Part shown: positions 52,833-62,228 of the stretch, one piece after another
How the letters are laid out: each line of letters starts with the position of its first letter
Position numbering within the stretch: position 1 is the stretch's first letter
From: Haloarcula mannanilytica
Lineage (GTDB): Archaea; Halobacteriota; Halobacteria; Halobacteriales; Haloarculaceae
Assembly (NCBI RefSeq): GCF_005406125.1
Contig: NZ_BIXZ01000001.1
Location: forward strand, 62,001 to 126,000
DNA: 64,000 nt
Direction: 5' to 3'
The notes under the pieces: model-generated
What the model saw: only the letters and a program-made list of their open reading frames with translations
Told to the model about the DNA's origin: nothing
Database searches by the model: none
Program-made: the position numbers and the translations under genes

Positions 52833-53900
52833 ATGCAAATACCGAGTCAGGAGACCACCGCCGAAGGGGCACAGCGCATCGAGGTGGTCCCCGAGACGCT
52901 GGACGATCTCTGGCATCTCTCGTATGTCATCGAGCCGGGGGACCTCGTTTCCGGCGACACGACGCGGCGCATTCAGCGTAATGACGACAACCTCCGGGAC
53001 AAGGGCGGCGAGCGCGAACCGATGTGGATTCAGATCGAAGTCACCGACGTGGAGTTCGCGAAGTTCGCCAACCGCCTCCGGGTCGGCGGCGAAATCGTCG
53101 ACTGCTCCCGCGAGGACCAACTGGGTTTTCACCACACGCTCAACGTTGAGGAACATACCGAACTCACCGTCGAGAAACAGCTCAAGCCGGACCAGGCCGA
53201 CCGGCTGGAGGAAGCCGTCGAGGCGACGGAGAACCCCGACGTGGCGATTGCCACCGTCGAGGAGGGGCAAGCGCACGTCCACACCGTCGCTCAGTACGGC
53301 ACCGAGGAACGGGCGACCATCACCTCGACGACTGGGAAAGGCGAGTACGCCCGCCCACGGAAGGAACTGTTCGACGAACTGGCCGCAGTGCTTAAACGGC
53401 AGGACGTGGACGCGTACATCCTCGCCGGTCCCGGTTTCACCAAACAGGACGCGCTGGACCACTTTCAGGACGAGATTCCCGAGGTGGCCGAGCAGATCAC
53501 GGTCGTCGACACCTCGGCCGTCGGCGACCGCGGCGTCCACGAGGTGCTGAAACGCGGCGCTGTCGAGGACGTACAACAGCAGACCCGCATCGCCGAGGAA
53601 GCCGACTACATCGACGAACTGATGGACCGCATCGGCTCGGGCTCGGAAGTCGCGTACGGCCCGGAGGAAGTCGCCAAAGCGGCCGATTACGGCGCTATCG
53701 AGACGCTGCTCGTACTCGATGAGCGGCTCCGGCTGGAGCGGGCCGGTGAGGGCGACTGGGACATCGATGTCGACCAAATTATCGAGACGACCGAACAGAA
53801 GGGCGGCGACGTGACCGTCTTCTCCGCGGAGTTCGCGCCCGGACAGCAGCTCTCGAACCTCGGCGGCATTGCCGCGCTGTTGCGGTACCGGCTCGACTGA
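52833..53900 (+). CDS. pelA: mRNA surveillance protein pelota
   Basis: A 355-residue pelota (Dom34) from ATG 52833 (an earlier ATG at 52794 would add a Cys-rich tail). The N-terminal Sm-like domain reads [20 protein letters not shown] and [13 protein letters not shown]. The central domain has [18 protein letters not shown], the C-terminal domain [20 protein letters not shown] and [20 protein letters not shown]. It binds stalled ribosomes with aEF1A and acts with ABCE1 in subunit splitting. Cytoplasmic. Confidence 0.96.
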   Translation: MQIPSQETTAEGAQRIEVVPETLDDLWHLSYVIEPGDLVSGDTTRRIQRNDDNLRDKGGEREPMWIQIEVTDVEFAKFANRLRVGGEIVDCSREDQLGFHHTLNVEEHTELTVEKQLKPDQADRLEEAVEATENPDVAIATVEEGQAHVHTVAQYGTEERATITSTTGKGEYARPRKELFDELAAVLKRQDVDAYILAGPGFTKQDALDHFQDEIPEVAEQITVVDTSAVGDRGVHEVLKRGAVEDVQQQTRIAEEADYIDELMDRIGSGSEVAYGPEEVAKAADYGAIETLLVLDERLRLERAGEGDWDIDVDQIIETTEQKGGDVTVFSAEFAPGQQLSNLGGIAALLRYRLD

Positions 53901-53960
53901 GCCGCGTGCTCGCGTTGCTGTCTGTCATCTTTCATTTCACTGGTATCACGCCCGAAACCG

Positions 53961-53971
53961 TTTTTTGTTTT
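53961..53971 (+). terminator. T-rich terminator after pelota
   Basis: Six T residues, G, then four T residues lie about 60 bases after the stop, a typical archaeal termination region. It could instead be the promoter of the next gene. Confidence 0.4.
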
Positions 53972-54017
53972 GCTCCCCATTCCTATGTAGTTCCAATGTC
54001 TGCGAGGAGTGGGTGAA

Positions 54018-55175
54018 ATGTCGTTTGAAGATCAACAAGACTTTGCCAGACAGGTCGCCGACCTGAACAAGTACGGGCAAGCACTCAATCGGTGTGAGTC
54101 CGTCGACGAGGTCGTTTCGCTCACACTGGAGGCGATGTCTCTGCTGTTCGAGTTCTCCTACTCTACGTTCGTCGAGGTGCGCGACGACGACCTCCGTGTC
54201 ATTCACAGCACGAACCCGAATCTCGTGCAGGGCGAGCCCCCGAGTGATCTGGCGCAGCGAGCCCGGGAGGCTGGCGAGACGCTGACCGAGCAGGGACCCG
54301 ACGCCGGCGTCACAGCCGACTCGGACGTGACGGGAGCACTGGCTGTCCCAGCCCGGATGGGCGATGAGGTGACAGCGGTGTTGGTCACGCGCTCCCAAAC
54401 CGTCGAGGCGTTCGGCGACGAGTACGTCAGACCGATGGAGATTCTGGCCACCCACGCTGCGACGGCCATCTCTAACATCCGTTCACGCGAACGGTTAGAG
54501 CGCGCCCATCGCGATCTGGAACGGCGAAAGGAGATGATCGAGATGTACGACCGACTCCTCCGTCACGACCTGGGCAACGACCTCCAAGTCATCACCGGGT
54601 TCGCCGACGCCGTTGCGGGGCAGGTCGACGGCCAGACCGAGGAGTACGCTGGCAAGATCCAGAACGCCGCCGAGAGCGCCGCCGACCTCATCCAGCGTGT
54701 CGGCGACCTCGTCTCGACGCTGGAAGCACAGGACAAGCCGGAGCCACAGGACCTCGGGGCGGTGCTCGGAGACACGGTTCGGGATGTCAGAGCGAACTAC
54801 GGGTCGCTGACCGTCGACTTCGAGGCGTCGGCCTTCGACTACCAGGTGTACGGTGGCGACCTGCTCGACTCCGTGTTCACCAACGTCATGTCCAACGCAG
54901 CGGTCCACAACGAGGGCGAGGTCCGCATGCGCGTGTACCCGGACGAGGTCGGCCCCGACGAAGTCACGGTCTGTTTCGCCGACGACGGGAAGGGCGTCTC
55001 GCCCGACCTCCGGGAGCAAATCTTCGAGATGGGCGTGAAAGGGCAGGAGAGTTCCGGGACCGGGTTTGGCCTCGGGTTCGTCCGGGCGCTGACCGAGTCC
55101 TACGGCGGCAGCGTCAGCGTGGTCGAGAGCGACGCCGGCGGGGCCGAGTTCCGCGTCACGCTCGAACGCGTCTAG
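54018..55175 (+). CDS. Cytosolic GAF-domain histidine kinase
   Basis: A 385-residue kinase. A GAF-like domain (about 15-160) precedes the phospho-acceptor RLLRHDLGNDLQVITGFADA, then the ATPase elements VFTNVMSNAAVHNEG, FADDGKGVSPDLREQIFEMG and GTGFGLGFVRALTESYGG. No membrane helices. The ATG at 54018 is chosen because GAGGAG (54004-54009) lies 8 bases upstream. The response regulator is not nearby. It overlaps the convergent gene by CTAG. Confidence 0.9.
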   Translation: MSFEDQQDFARQVADLNKYGQALNRCESVDEVVSLTLEAMSLLFEFSYSTFVEVRDDDLRVIHSTNPNLVQGEPPSDLAQRAREAGETLTEQGPDAGVTADSDVTGALAVPARMGDEVTAVLVTRSQTVEAFGDEYVRPMEILATHAATAISNIRSRERLERAHRDLERRKEMIEMYDRLLRHDLGNDLQVITGFADAVAGQVDGQTEEYAGKIQNAAESAADLIQRVGDLVSTLEAQDKPEPQDLGAVLGDTVRDVRANYGSLTVDFEASAFDYQVYGGDLLDSVFTNVMSNAAVHNEGEVRMRVYPDEVGPDEVTVCFADDGKGVSPDLREQIFEMGVKGQESSGTGFGLGFVRALTESYGGSVSVVESDAGGAEFRVTLERV

Positions 55176-55924
55176 CTGACTGTTATCGTCAGCCCGTCTT
55201 CGGCGAACTGCACGTCGCCGTCGTAGCTGTCGGCTATCGACTCTAACATTTCTTCGTGTCGGCCCTCCGTGTGTGGATACAGGTGCGTGAGATACACGCG
55301 CCCGACCTCGGCGTCGGCATCGCGGAGCGTCTGTCCGAGCGTCGTCGGCGTCGGATGGTTCGATACGTCGACCTCGTCCGGGAACGAGCAGTCGTGGACG
55401 AGCACTGCCGAGCCGTCGGCGAACTCGATGAGGTCCGTGAACGCTTCGGAGTCCGCGCCAAGTGTAATCGCCGGGCCGTCGTCGACGGAGAGCCGGTAGG
55501 CGAAACACTGCATCGAGTGGCGCGTTTCGCAGGTGTCGCCGCTGAAGCCGGCCAGGTCGAACGGCCCGCCGTCGAGGTCCCTGAGCGTCAGGTCCAGGCG
55601 GTTTTGCATGTAGTCGTGTGTTTCGAGCAGGTCCCGGACCAGGTCGCTCGTCCCCGGCGGGCCAGCTATCGTGAGGTCAGTCTCGCCGGCCAGCCAGCGG
55701 GCCTTCAGCAACACGTCGAGGTCGGAAACGTGGTCGAGGTGATGGTGTGTCAGCAACACGGTGTCGATGCCTTCGTAGCCCGTCTCAGTGCGGGCCAGGG
55801 AGTGCAACACGCCGCTGCCACAGTCGACGAGTAGCCGGTTGCCGTCCTGTTCTAAGAGGTAGCCGGACTGCATCCGTGCCCCGGTGGGCATCGCGCTACC
55901 GGTGCCAAGAAACGTGAGGCGCAT
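55172..55924 (-). CDS. MBL-fold metal-dependent hydrolase (RNase Z-like)
   Basis: A 250-residue metallo-beta-lactamase fold protein starting MRLTFLGTGSAMPTGARMQS. The metal motif is LLTHHHLDHVSDLDVLLKAR; later ligands appear in HDCSFPDEVD and YLTHLYPHTEGRHEE. It resembles RNase Z-type enzymes but lacks their characteristic exosite, so it may act on small phosphodiesters. Extending to an ATG at 55966 is not supported. Confidence 0.9.
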   Translation of the reverse strand: MRLTFLGTGSAMPTGARMQSGYLLEQDGNRLLVDCGSGVLHSLARTETGYEGIDTVLLTHHHLDHVSDLDVLLKARWLAGETDLTIAGPPGTSDLVRDLLETHDYMQNRLDLTLRDLDGGPFDLAGFSGDTCETRHSMQCFAYRLSVDDGPAITLGADSEAFTDLIEFADGSAVLVHDCSFPDEVDVSNHPTPTTLGQTLRDADAEVGRVYLTHLYPHTEGRHEEMLESIADSYDGDVQFAEDGLTITVS

Positions 55925-56225
55925 ACTGGGCGAGAGCGAGCGAACGGACAAAGGCGTTGGCGTCACGGAGCGCCGAATGGGGAAACCGGTCCCGCAGCCG
56001 GGACCACTTCAGGGAGCGTCAGCGGAGTGAGGGCGGTGGCCGTCGGCGGGGACGGGGTCAGGGCGGATCCAGGGGCAGGTCACCCGTCGACGGCGCAGTT
56101 CATGCTACGGACGGGGATAGCAAAAACGCACCCGTGGCTCAAAAACCGTTTTAACCGAACTCGACCGCCGATGAAACCGCACAACGGAGCGGGAGACACT
56201 TGTGCGAGCGCGACGAGAACCGAGT
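55925..56225. other. Spacer between divergent genes
   Basis: About 300 bases of mixed composition with a GC-rich, simple-sequence stretch (56010-56090). A TATA-like GTTTTAACC (about 56147-56155) would start a transcript with a ~50-base leader for the methyltransferase. A 24-codon frame at 56171-56245 overlaps the next start, but I do not call it a gene. Confidence 0.5.
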
Positions 56226-56840
56226 ATGAAGAAGTCACTCGATGAACACGCCGAACGGTTCTCCGAGCACGCCGACGCGTACGACGAGGACCAGGATTCG
56301 GCGGCGTATCGCGCCTGTGTCGACTTCGTCGTCGAACACGCGGCCCCCGAGAGCGACGACGTGGTGCTTGACCTCGGGACAGGAACGGGGGCAATCGCGT
56401 TCGCGCTCGCAGCCGACGCCGGGGAGATTATCGGCCGCGACATCAGCGACGGGATGCTGGAGAAGGCCCGCGAAAAGGCCGACGAACGGGGCGTCGAAAA
56501 CGTCTCCTTCGGCGACGGTCGCTTCCGCGCCCCGAACGTCGACGGCCCGGTCGACATCGTCACGTCGAACTTCGCGATGCACCACCTCGGGGACGACGAG
56601 AAGCGCGACGCCATCGACACTATCGCCGACCTGGGGCCGCGCCGCATCGTTCTCGGGGACGTGATGCTGTTCGCTGACGACGACCCCGACGCCCCATTTT
56701 ACAGCCCCGAGGTGGACGACCCCGCGACCGTTGGGGTGCTCGCCGATGCCTTCACCGACGCCGGCTACGCGCTGACGGCCGTCGAGATGGTCACCGAGCA
56801 GGCCGGCGTGCTTGTCGCCGAGCGGATGGACGCAGACTAA
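56226..56840 (+). CDS. Class I SAM-dependent methyltransferase
   Basis: A 204-residue Rossmann methyltransferase from ATG 56226. Motif I is VVLDLGTGTGAIAFALAADA, motif II region IIGRDISDGMLEKAREKADE, motif IV VDIVTSNFAMHHLGDDEKR. The substrate class is unknown. An N-terminal helix (KKSLDEHAERFSEHADAYDE) precedes the fold, as in UbiE/ArsM-like enzymes. Confidence 0.9.
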   Translation: MKKSLDEHAERFSEHADAYDEDQDSAAYRACVDFVVEHAAPESDDVVLDLGTGTGAIAFALAADAGEIIGRDISDGMLEKAREKADERGVENVSFGDGRFRAPNVDGPVDIVTSNFAMHHLGDDEKRDAIDTIADLGPRRIVLGDVMLFADDDPDAPFYSPEVDDPATVGVLADAFTDAGYALTAVEMVTEQAGVLVAERMDAD

Positions 56841-56861
56841 CGGACTGGACCGTCAAGCCGG

Positions 56862-57689
56862 TCAGCGGTAGTTTCTGTACGCCCAGTACGAGACGTACAG
56901 CGTCAGGACCAACAGCCCGCCGAGGAAGAAGGCCACGCCGGGTTCGAGGTCGAACCCGCCGCTGGCCGCGGCGTCGGTCGTCAGCTGCCGCGCCTCCTCG
57001 GTCATCGCCTCGACCGGTGTGTCCGCTTCCGGGGCCGGAGTCTGTTCCGGGGCCGGCGTGGCTTCCGGCGTCTCTGTCGCCTCAGCTATCTGGAACCCTC
57101 CGTCGTCCTCCGGGGTCGGGGTCGGCGTGGGTTCGGCCTCCGCGGCCGTCTCAGTCGTCGCGTCCAGACTCTCGGCGTCCCCGCCGCCCTGACCACCGTC
57201 ACCGGCGGTGCCCGCATCGCCCCCAGCTCCCGGACTCCCGAACTGTATCGGGAACTGCCCGAGCAAGAGTTGCAGCATGACGCTGGCGGCAGTGAGAACC
57301 CCGATGACGGGCAGCACGCGGCGGACGAGCGACCGGAGCGACCGTTTGCGCTCCTGCGTCCCGACGAACAACACCAGCGGGTCGTCCGGGGGCTCGTACA
57401 CCTTCATTTCCTGGCCTTTTTCGGAGTACTGGACCCCGGCGACGGTGATGAGTTCCTCGTCTTCCAGTTTCTCCAGATGATAGGAGACCTTCTGTATCGA
57501 CATATCGAGGCGGTCGGCCAGTTCGGATGGCGTTCCCGGCTCCTCGTAGACCGTATTGAGTATCTCTCTGGCCGTTTCCGAGGAGAGGGCATCGAGGACA
57601 TCTGAGACATCTTCGTCGACCCCGACGACCTGTAGCTCCCCGTCCTGTGAGGTGCTCGCGTCGGGACCGCGGGAGGGCAGCAACGACAT
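56862..57689 (-). CDS. Membrane-anchored winged-helix regulator
   Basis: A 275-residue protein. The N-terminal DNA-binding domain (about 28-100) reads LSSETAREILNTVYEEPGTP, ELADRLDMSIQKVSYHLEKL and the wing VAGVQYSEKGQEMKVY (ArsR-like). A membrane helix (about 128-148), an Ala/Glu/Thr/Pro-rich linker (about 160-230) and a second membrane helix (about 250-270) follow. The design suggests a regulator tethered to the membrane and sensing envelope state. Targets unknown. Confidence 0.87.
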   Translation of the reverse strand: MSLLPSRGPDASTSQDGELQVVGVDEDVSDVLDALSSETAREILNTVYEEPGTPSELADRLDMSIQKVSYHLEKLEDEELITVAGVQYSEKGQEMKVYEPPDDPLVLFVGTQERKRSLRSLVRRVLPVIGVLTAASVMLQLLLGQFPIQFGSPGAGGDAGTAGDGGQGGGDAESLDATTETAAEAEPTPTPTPEDDGGFQIAEATETPEATPAPEQTPAPEADTPVEAMTEEARQLTTDAAASGGFDLEPGVAFFLGGLLVLTLYVSYWAYRNYR

Positions 57690-57757
57690 ATGTTCCGTTC
57701 ACTGCCGCCCAGCGTAATGAATCTCGTGGAACCTCACAGGCCCATTTGACCCTCAAA

Positions 57758-58630
57758 TCACAGCAGCGCCGTCACAGTCTGTACGGCGTCTTTGGGGAGT
57801 TCAGTTCGCGGCGGACGCACCGTGGCATGGTCGATGACGCCGCGGTCTGCGAGCAGCGTCTTTACTGTCGGTGCAAAGCCGAATTCTCCACAGGCCTCCG
57901 AGAGCGGTGCGAGGACATCTCGCTGGACCGTTCTCGCGGTCCCGATATCGCCGTCCGCGATGGCAGCCCCCGCACGCTGGAATTCGTCGGTTAACAGGTG
58001 TGAGAGGGCGCTGACGCCGCCGTCGCCGCCCAATACGAGCGACGGGACGAACAGGCCGTCGTGGCCCTGATACACGGTGAAGTCCTCCGGTGTTCGGTTG
58101 AGGACCGAGGTGACGTATGGCAGGTTGCCCGAGGAGTCCTTGAGTCCCGCGACAGCGTCGGACTGGGCGAGCGCGGCGACCGTGTCGACGGATAGCTCCT
58201 GTCCGACGGCTCCGGGAATGTTATAAATGTAGACGGGTAGCGGCGCATCGGCCAGCACGTGCTCGAAAAACGCTTCGTTGCCCGTCTCACTAGCCTGCCC
58301 GCCGTAGTACGACGGCACGACCAGTGTGCTGTCAGCGCCCTGGTCGTCGGCGAACGCCATCCGCTCGTGGACGGTCGCAACGTCAGTCGCGGCCGTCCCG
58401 ACGATGACACGACAGTCGTCGGGTGTTGTCTCGATTACGGTTCGGACGACGGTCCGATACTCCTCGGGCGACAGGGTCTCGAACTCGCCGGTGGTCCCGC
58501 AGGGAACGACACCGTCTACACCCGCACCTGTGACGTGGCGGACCAGCGATTCCAGGCCGGCGATGTCGAGGTCACCGTCTGCGTCGAACGGCGTCACCAG
58601 CGGCGTCAGCACCTCGAAGGATTCAGCCAT
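57758..58630 (-). CDS. Dihydrodipicolinate synthase/KDG aldolase family protein
   Basis: A 290-residue TIM-barrel lyase starting MAESFEVLTPLVTPFDADGD. The family motif is GVVPCGTTGEFETLS; the catalytic Tyr lies in YIYNIPG and the Schiff-base Lys in AGLKDSSGN. Members act as DapA in lysine synthesis or as 2-keto-3-deoxygluconate aldolases in haloarchaeal sugar breakdown; sequence alone does not decide. No lysine or sugar genes are adjacent. A long in-frame upstream extension is rejected. Confidence 0.88.
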   Translation of the reverse strand: MAESFEVLTPLVTPFDADGDLDIAGLESLVRHVTGAGVDGVVPCGTTGEFETLSPEEYRTVVRTVIETTPDDCRVIVGTAATDVATVHERMAFADDQGADSTLVVPSYYGGQASETGNEAFFEHVLADAPLPVYIYNIPGAVGQELSVDTVAALAQSDAVAGLKDSSGNLPYVTSVLNRTPEDFTVYQGHDGLFVPSLVLGGDGGVSALSHLLTDEFQRAGAAIADGDIGTARTVQRDVLAPLSEACGEFGFAPTVKTLLADRGVIDHATVRPPRTELPKDAVQTVTALL

Positions 58631-58726
58631 GGTCCAGGCCAGACGCGGCGGTCGCTTAGGCGTTACCCCAACGAGATGGCGGAACCCACTTGCCGCGGCG
58701 GTCCTACTGGTCGGTAAGAGCCGACA

Positions 58727-61477
58727 ATGGGAGGACGCGAGCGTCTCGCAGCGACGGACCCGAGTTTCGACCCGGACGCGGTCGAAATCGACGACGCCGA
58801 GGTGCTTTCCCGCCTCGCGCCCGTCGTCCAGGAGTGGTGGGTCGAGCAGTTCGGCGAGTTCGTCCCCGGCAACGGCGGCTTCTTCACGCCGCCACAGAAG
58901 GAGGCCATTCCGCTCATCCACGAGCGCGAGAACGCCCTCATCTGTGCGCCGACGGGGAGCGGCAAGACCCTCGCCTCTTTTACCGGCATCATCAACGAAC
59001 TGTTCGGGAAGGCCCGCGAGGACGAACTCGAAAACTCCGTCTACTGTCTGTACGTCTCGCCGCTGAAATCGCTGGCAAACGACATCCACCGGAACCTCGA
59101 ACAGCCACTCGATGGCATCACGAGCAAACTGGACGACCGGGGCGAGGATGTCGAAATCCGGCACGCCATCCGTCACGGCGATACCAGCGACAGCGAGCGC
59201 CAGGCCATGCTGGAGACGACGCCACACATCCTCAACACGACGCCGGAGACCCTCGCAATTCTGCTGAACTCCCCGAAATTCAAGAAAAAACTCGAAACCA
59301 TCGAGTACGTCATCGTCGACGAGATTCACAGCCTCGCCGAGAACAAGCGCGGGACGCACCTCTCCGTGTCGCTGGAGCGACTGGAGGAGATGGTCGCGGA
59401 GTCTCCGACGCGAATCGGCTGTTCAGCCACTGTGGAACCGCTGGACACCGTCGCGGAGTTTCTGGTCGGCCGTGAGGAACCCGGCGGTGACCCCCGCGAG
59501 TACGAAATCGTCGACACGCGCTTCGCCCGCGATTTCGACATGGAGCTGTCCTGTCCGGCCGACGACCTCATCAACACGCCCCGGGACATCGTCACCGAGC
59601 GGTTCTACAAACAGCTCCACGAGCACGTCCAATCGCACACCAACACGCTCGTGTTCACGAACACGCGCTCGGGGGCCGAGCGGGTCCTGCACAACCTCCG
59701 CGAGAAGTTCGACGATTACGACGAATCGAACTCCGGCTGTCACCACGGCTCGCTCTCGAAGGAGAAGCGCCGCGACATCGAGGAATCGCTGAAGGCCGGC
59801 ACGCTTGACGTGGTGACGACCTCGACAAGCCTGGAACTGGGGATCGACATGCCACACATCGACCTCGTCGTGCAAGTGGGGTCGCCCAAGTCCGTCGCCG
59901 CGCTCCTCCAGCGCATCGGCCGCGCCGGCCACCAGCTCGGAGAGACGGTGGAGGGGCGGGTCATCGCGCTGGACCGCGACGAACTCGTGGAGTGTGCGGT
60001 GATGCTCGAAAAGGCCGAGCGGGGCTTCGTCGACCGTGTGTTCATCCCCGAGAACGCCCAGGACGTGGCGACACAGCACGTCTACGGTATGGCCATCAAC
60101 GACGTTCGTCCCGAGGAGACGTTCAAAGGTGTCCTTCGGCGGGCCTACCCCTACCGGAACTACACGGACGAAGACTGGGAGCAACTGATGCGGTACATGA
60201 CCGCCGACTACCCGGGGATGGAGGACAAGAACGTCTACGCCAAAATCTGGCGGGACACGAACGACGCGCCCGACGGCGAGCACCACTACGAGGATTTCGA
60301 CGTTGGCGAGCACCTCATCGGCAAGCGCGGCCGACTCGCGCGGGTCATCTACATGACCAACATCGGGACGATTCCGGACTCGTTTACGTGTGACGTGGTG
60401 ACTCGCAGCGACGACAGCTGGGTCGGCCAACTGGACGAATCGTATCTGGACACGCTGGAGAAAGGCGACGTGTTCGTGCTGGGCGGGGACAACTTCGAGT
60501 ACCGCTACCGCCGCGGGTCGAAGGTGTACGTCGACCGGACCGCCGCCCGGCCGACGGTCCCCTCGTGGTTCTCGGAGCGGCTCCCGCTGTCCTATGACCT
60601 TGGCCGCGAAATTCTGGACTTTCAGGGCCAACTGCTGGACCGGCTGGAAGACGGCGGGATGTCCGAAGTCCGGAACTGGCTTCGGGCGTTCCCCATCGAC
60701 GAGAACAGCGTTCGAGCCATCGCGCGGATGTCCCGCGAACAGGTGGCCTACGCCGGCCCGGACAGCGTCGCCACCGCGGACCGGCTGGTCATCGAGGAGG
60801 CCCTGGACCACGACGAGTACGAACGCCACTACTACGTCCACTCGAACTACGGTCGGCGGTTCAACGACGGCTTCTCGCGTCTCCTGGCGTATCACATCGC
60901 GCAGGCGGCCAGCGCGAACGTCCAGGTCGCCGTCGCCGACAACGGCTTCACGCTCTCGATGCCGCTGAACCGCAAGGTCGACATCGGCCGTATTGTCGAG
61001 GACATCGACCCGGAAACGGCCCGCGAGGACCTCCGGGCCAGCCTCGACGGGACGGACCTCCTCCAGCGCTATTTCCGCATCAACGCCACACGGTCGCTGA
61101 TGATACTCAAACGCTACAAGGGCTACGAAAAGTCCGCCAGCGAGCAGCAGGTCTCCTCAGAGATGTTGCTCGGGTTCGCTGAGGACCTGGGCGAGTTCGC
61201 CGTCGTCGAGGAGACCTACCGCGAGATTCTGGAAGACAAACTCAACGTGGCCGGCATCGAAACCGTACTCCGAGCGATTCAGGACGGCGACGTGGACGTG
61301 GCCCGGACCCGCGTCGACTCACCGTCGCCGCGCGCCTTTGGCCTCGCGACGCTGATGGCAAGCGACGTGGTGCTCGCCGAGGACGAATCGGCCGTCTTGC
61401 AGGAGTTCCACCAGCGGGTGCTGGACGAAATTGAGGGCGGAGACGGCGAGGACAGCGCCGTCGCTACTGACGACTGA
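58727..61477 (+). CDS. lhr: Lhr-type ATP-dependent helicase
   Basis: A 916-residue superfamily 2 helicase. Motif Q/I: FTPPQKEAIPLIHERENALI, then CAPTGSGKTLASF; motif II DEIHSLAENKRG; motif III IGCSATV; motif VI LLQRIGRAGHQLGE. Winged-helix and Lhr-core regions follow (EILDFQGQLLDRLEDGGMSE and on). Archaeal Lhr proteins unwind DNA and RNA:DNA hybrids and contribute to DNA repair. It is divergent from the DapA-like gene. Confidence 0.95.
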   Translation: MGGRERLAATDPSFDPDAVEIDDAEVLSRLAPVVQEWWVEQFGEFVPGNGGFFTPPQKEAIPLIHERENALICAPTGSGKTLASFTGIINELFGKAREDELENSVYCLYVSPLKSLANDIHRNLEQPLDGITSKLDDRGEDVEIRHAIRHGDTSDSERQAMLETTPHILNTTPETLAILLNSPKFKKKLETIEYVIVDEIHSLAENKRGTHLSVSLERLEEMVAESPTRIGCSATVEPLDTVAEFLVGREEPGGDPREYEIVDTRFARDFDMELSCPADDLINTPRDIVTERFYKQLHEHVQSHTNTLVFTNTRSGAERVLHNLREKFDDYDESNSGCHHGSLSKEKRRDIEESLKAGTLDVVTTSTSLELGIDMPHIDLVVQVGSPKSVAALLQRIGRAGHQLGETVEGRVIALDRDELVECAVMLEKAERGFVDRVFIPENAQDVATQHVYGMAINDVRPEETFKGVLRRAYPYRNYTDEDWEQLMRYMTADYPGMEDKNVYAKIWRDTNDAPDGEHHYEDFDVGEHLIGKRGRLARVIYMTNIGTIPDSFTCDVVTRSDDSWVGQLDESYLDTLEKGDVFVLGGDNFEYRYRRGSKVYVDRTAARPTVPSWFSERLPLSYDLGREILDFQGQLLDRLEDGGMSEVRNWLRAFPIDENSVRAIARMSREQVAYAGPDSVATADRLVIEEALDHDEYERHYYVHSNYGRRFNDGFSRLLAYHIAQAASANVQVAVADNGFTLSMPLNRKVDIGRIVEDIDPETAREDLRASLDGTDLLQRYFRINATRSLMILKRYKGYEKSASEQQVSSEMLLGFAEDLGEFAVVEETYREILEDKLNVAGIETVLRAIQDGDVDVARTRVDSPSPRAFGLATLMASDVVLAEDESAVLQEFHQRVLDEIEGGDGEDSAVATDD

Positions 61478-61567
61478 CCGACCGTCGCCGTCCGAACTGC
61501 CTGCGCCCCGTCTACACCGCCTCCGAGCGAACAGTGAAGGCCGCGTGGCACGAAGGCGCGTTCTGCA

Positions 61568-62209
61568 ATGCCACACCACACGCACGGGAGCGACGACAGC
61601 GGGCACGGACACGAGGAACCAGAGGCCGGGCACGTCCACGAATCGGTCGACGACGATGTCGACGCGCGAGACGACTGGGCGCGGCGGCGGCGCAAGGGGA
61701 TTCCGACCGACAAGCAACTGCTTGTCGTCGCCTGCATGGACGAGCGCATCCCCGTCGAAGAGGCGCTCGGACTCTCGCTGGGCGACGCACAGATATTCCG
61801 GAACGCCGGCGGGAAAGTAACCGACGACGTGATCCGCTCGGCCGCGCTGACGACACAGTACTTCGATACGACCGAGATAATCGTCGTCAACCACACCGAC
61901 TGCGGGATGATGAGCGCGTCCGATGAGGATGTCGTCGCAGGGTTCGAGGCTGCGGTCGATGGCGATCTCGACGATGTCGACTTGGACCCGGCGCTGCCGG
62001 AGTTAAACATCGGTGATGCGTCAATCGCAGAGTGGGTCCGGATGACCGACGACATCGACGCAGCCTGTGCGGCACAGGTCGAGTACCTCGAAAACCACGA
62101 ACTGATCCCCGAAGATGTCACCGTGACCGGCTACGTCTACGAGGTCGAGAGCGGCCACCTCCGGCGGCCGGGTGAACGCGTCGCCGAACAGGTCAACGAG
62201 CGCGTGTAG
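61568..62209 (+). CDS. Beta-class carbonic anhydrase
   Basis: A 213-residue protein with an acidic, His-rich N-terminus (MPHHTHGSDDSGHGHEEPEA). Zinc ligands are in VACMDERIPVEEAL (Cys, with Asp-Arg dyad) and VVNHTDCGMM (His, Cys). It hydrates CO2 to bicarbonate. The His-rich tail may bind metal. Cytoplasmic; begins 90 bases after lhr. Confidence 0.92.
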   Translation: MPHHTHGSDDSGHGHEEPEAGHVHESVDDDVDARDDWARRRRKGIPTDKQLLVVACMDERIPVEEALGLSLGDAQIFRNAGGKVTDDVIRSAALTTQYFDTTEIIVVNHTDCGMMSASDEDVVAGFEAAVDGDLDDVDLDPALPELNIGDASIAEWVRMTDDIDAACAAQVEYLENHELIPEDVTVTGYVYEVESGHLRRPGERVAEQVNERV

Positions 62210-62228
62210 GTCGGCTGTGGTTGTCTGC

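Noticed and set aside
56171..56245. A 24-codon upstream frame before the methyltransferase
   Set aside because: It overlaps the methyltransferase start in another frame and shows no independent support.
58631..59359. In-frame N-terminal extension of the DapA-family gene
   Set aside because: The extension is antisense to the Lhr helicase, while the ATG at 58630 starts exactly at the family N-terminus.
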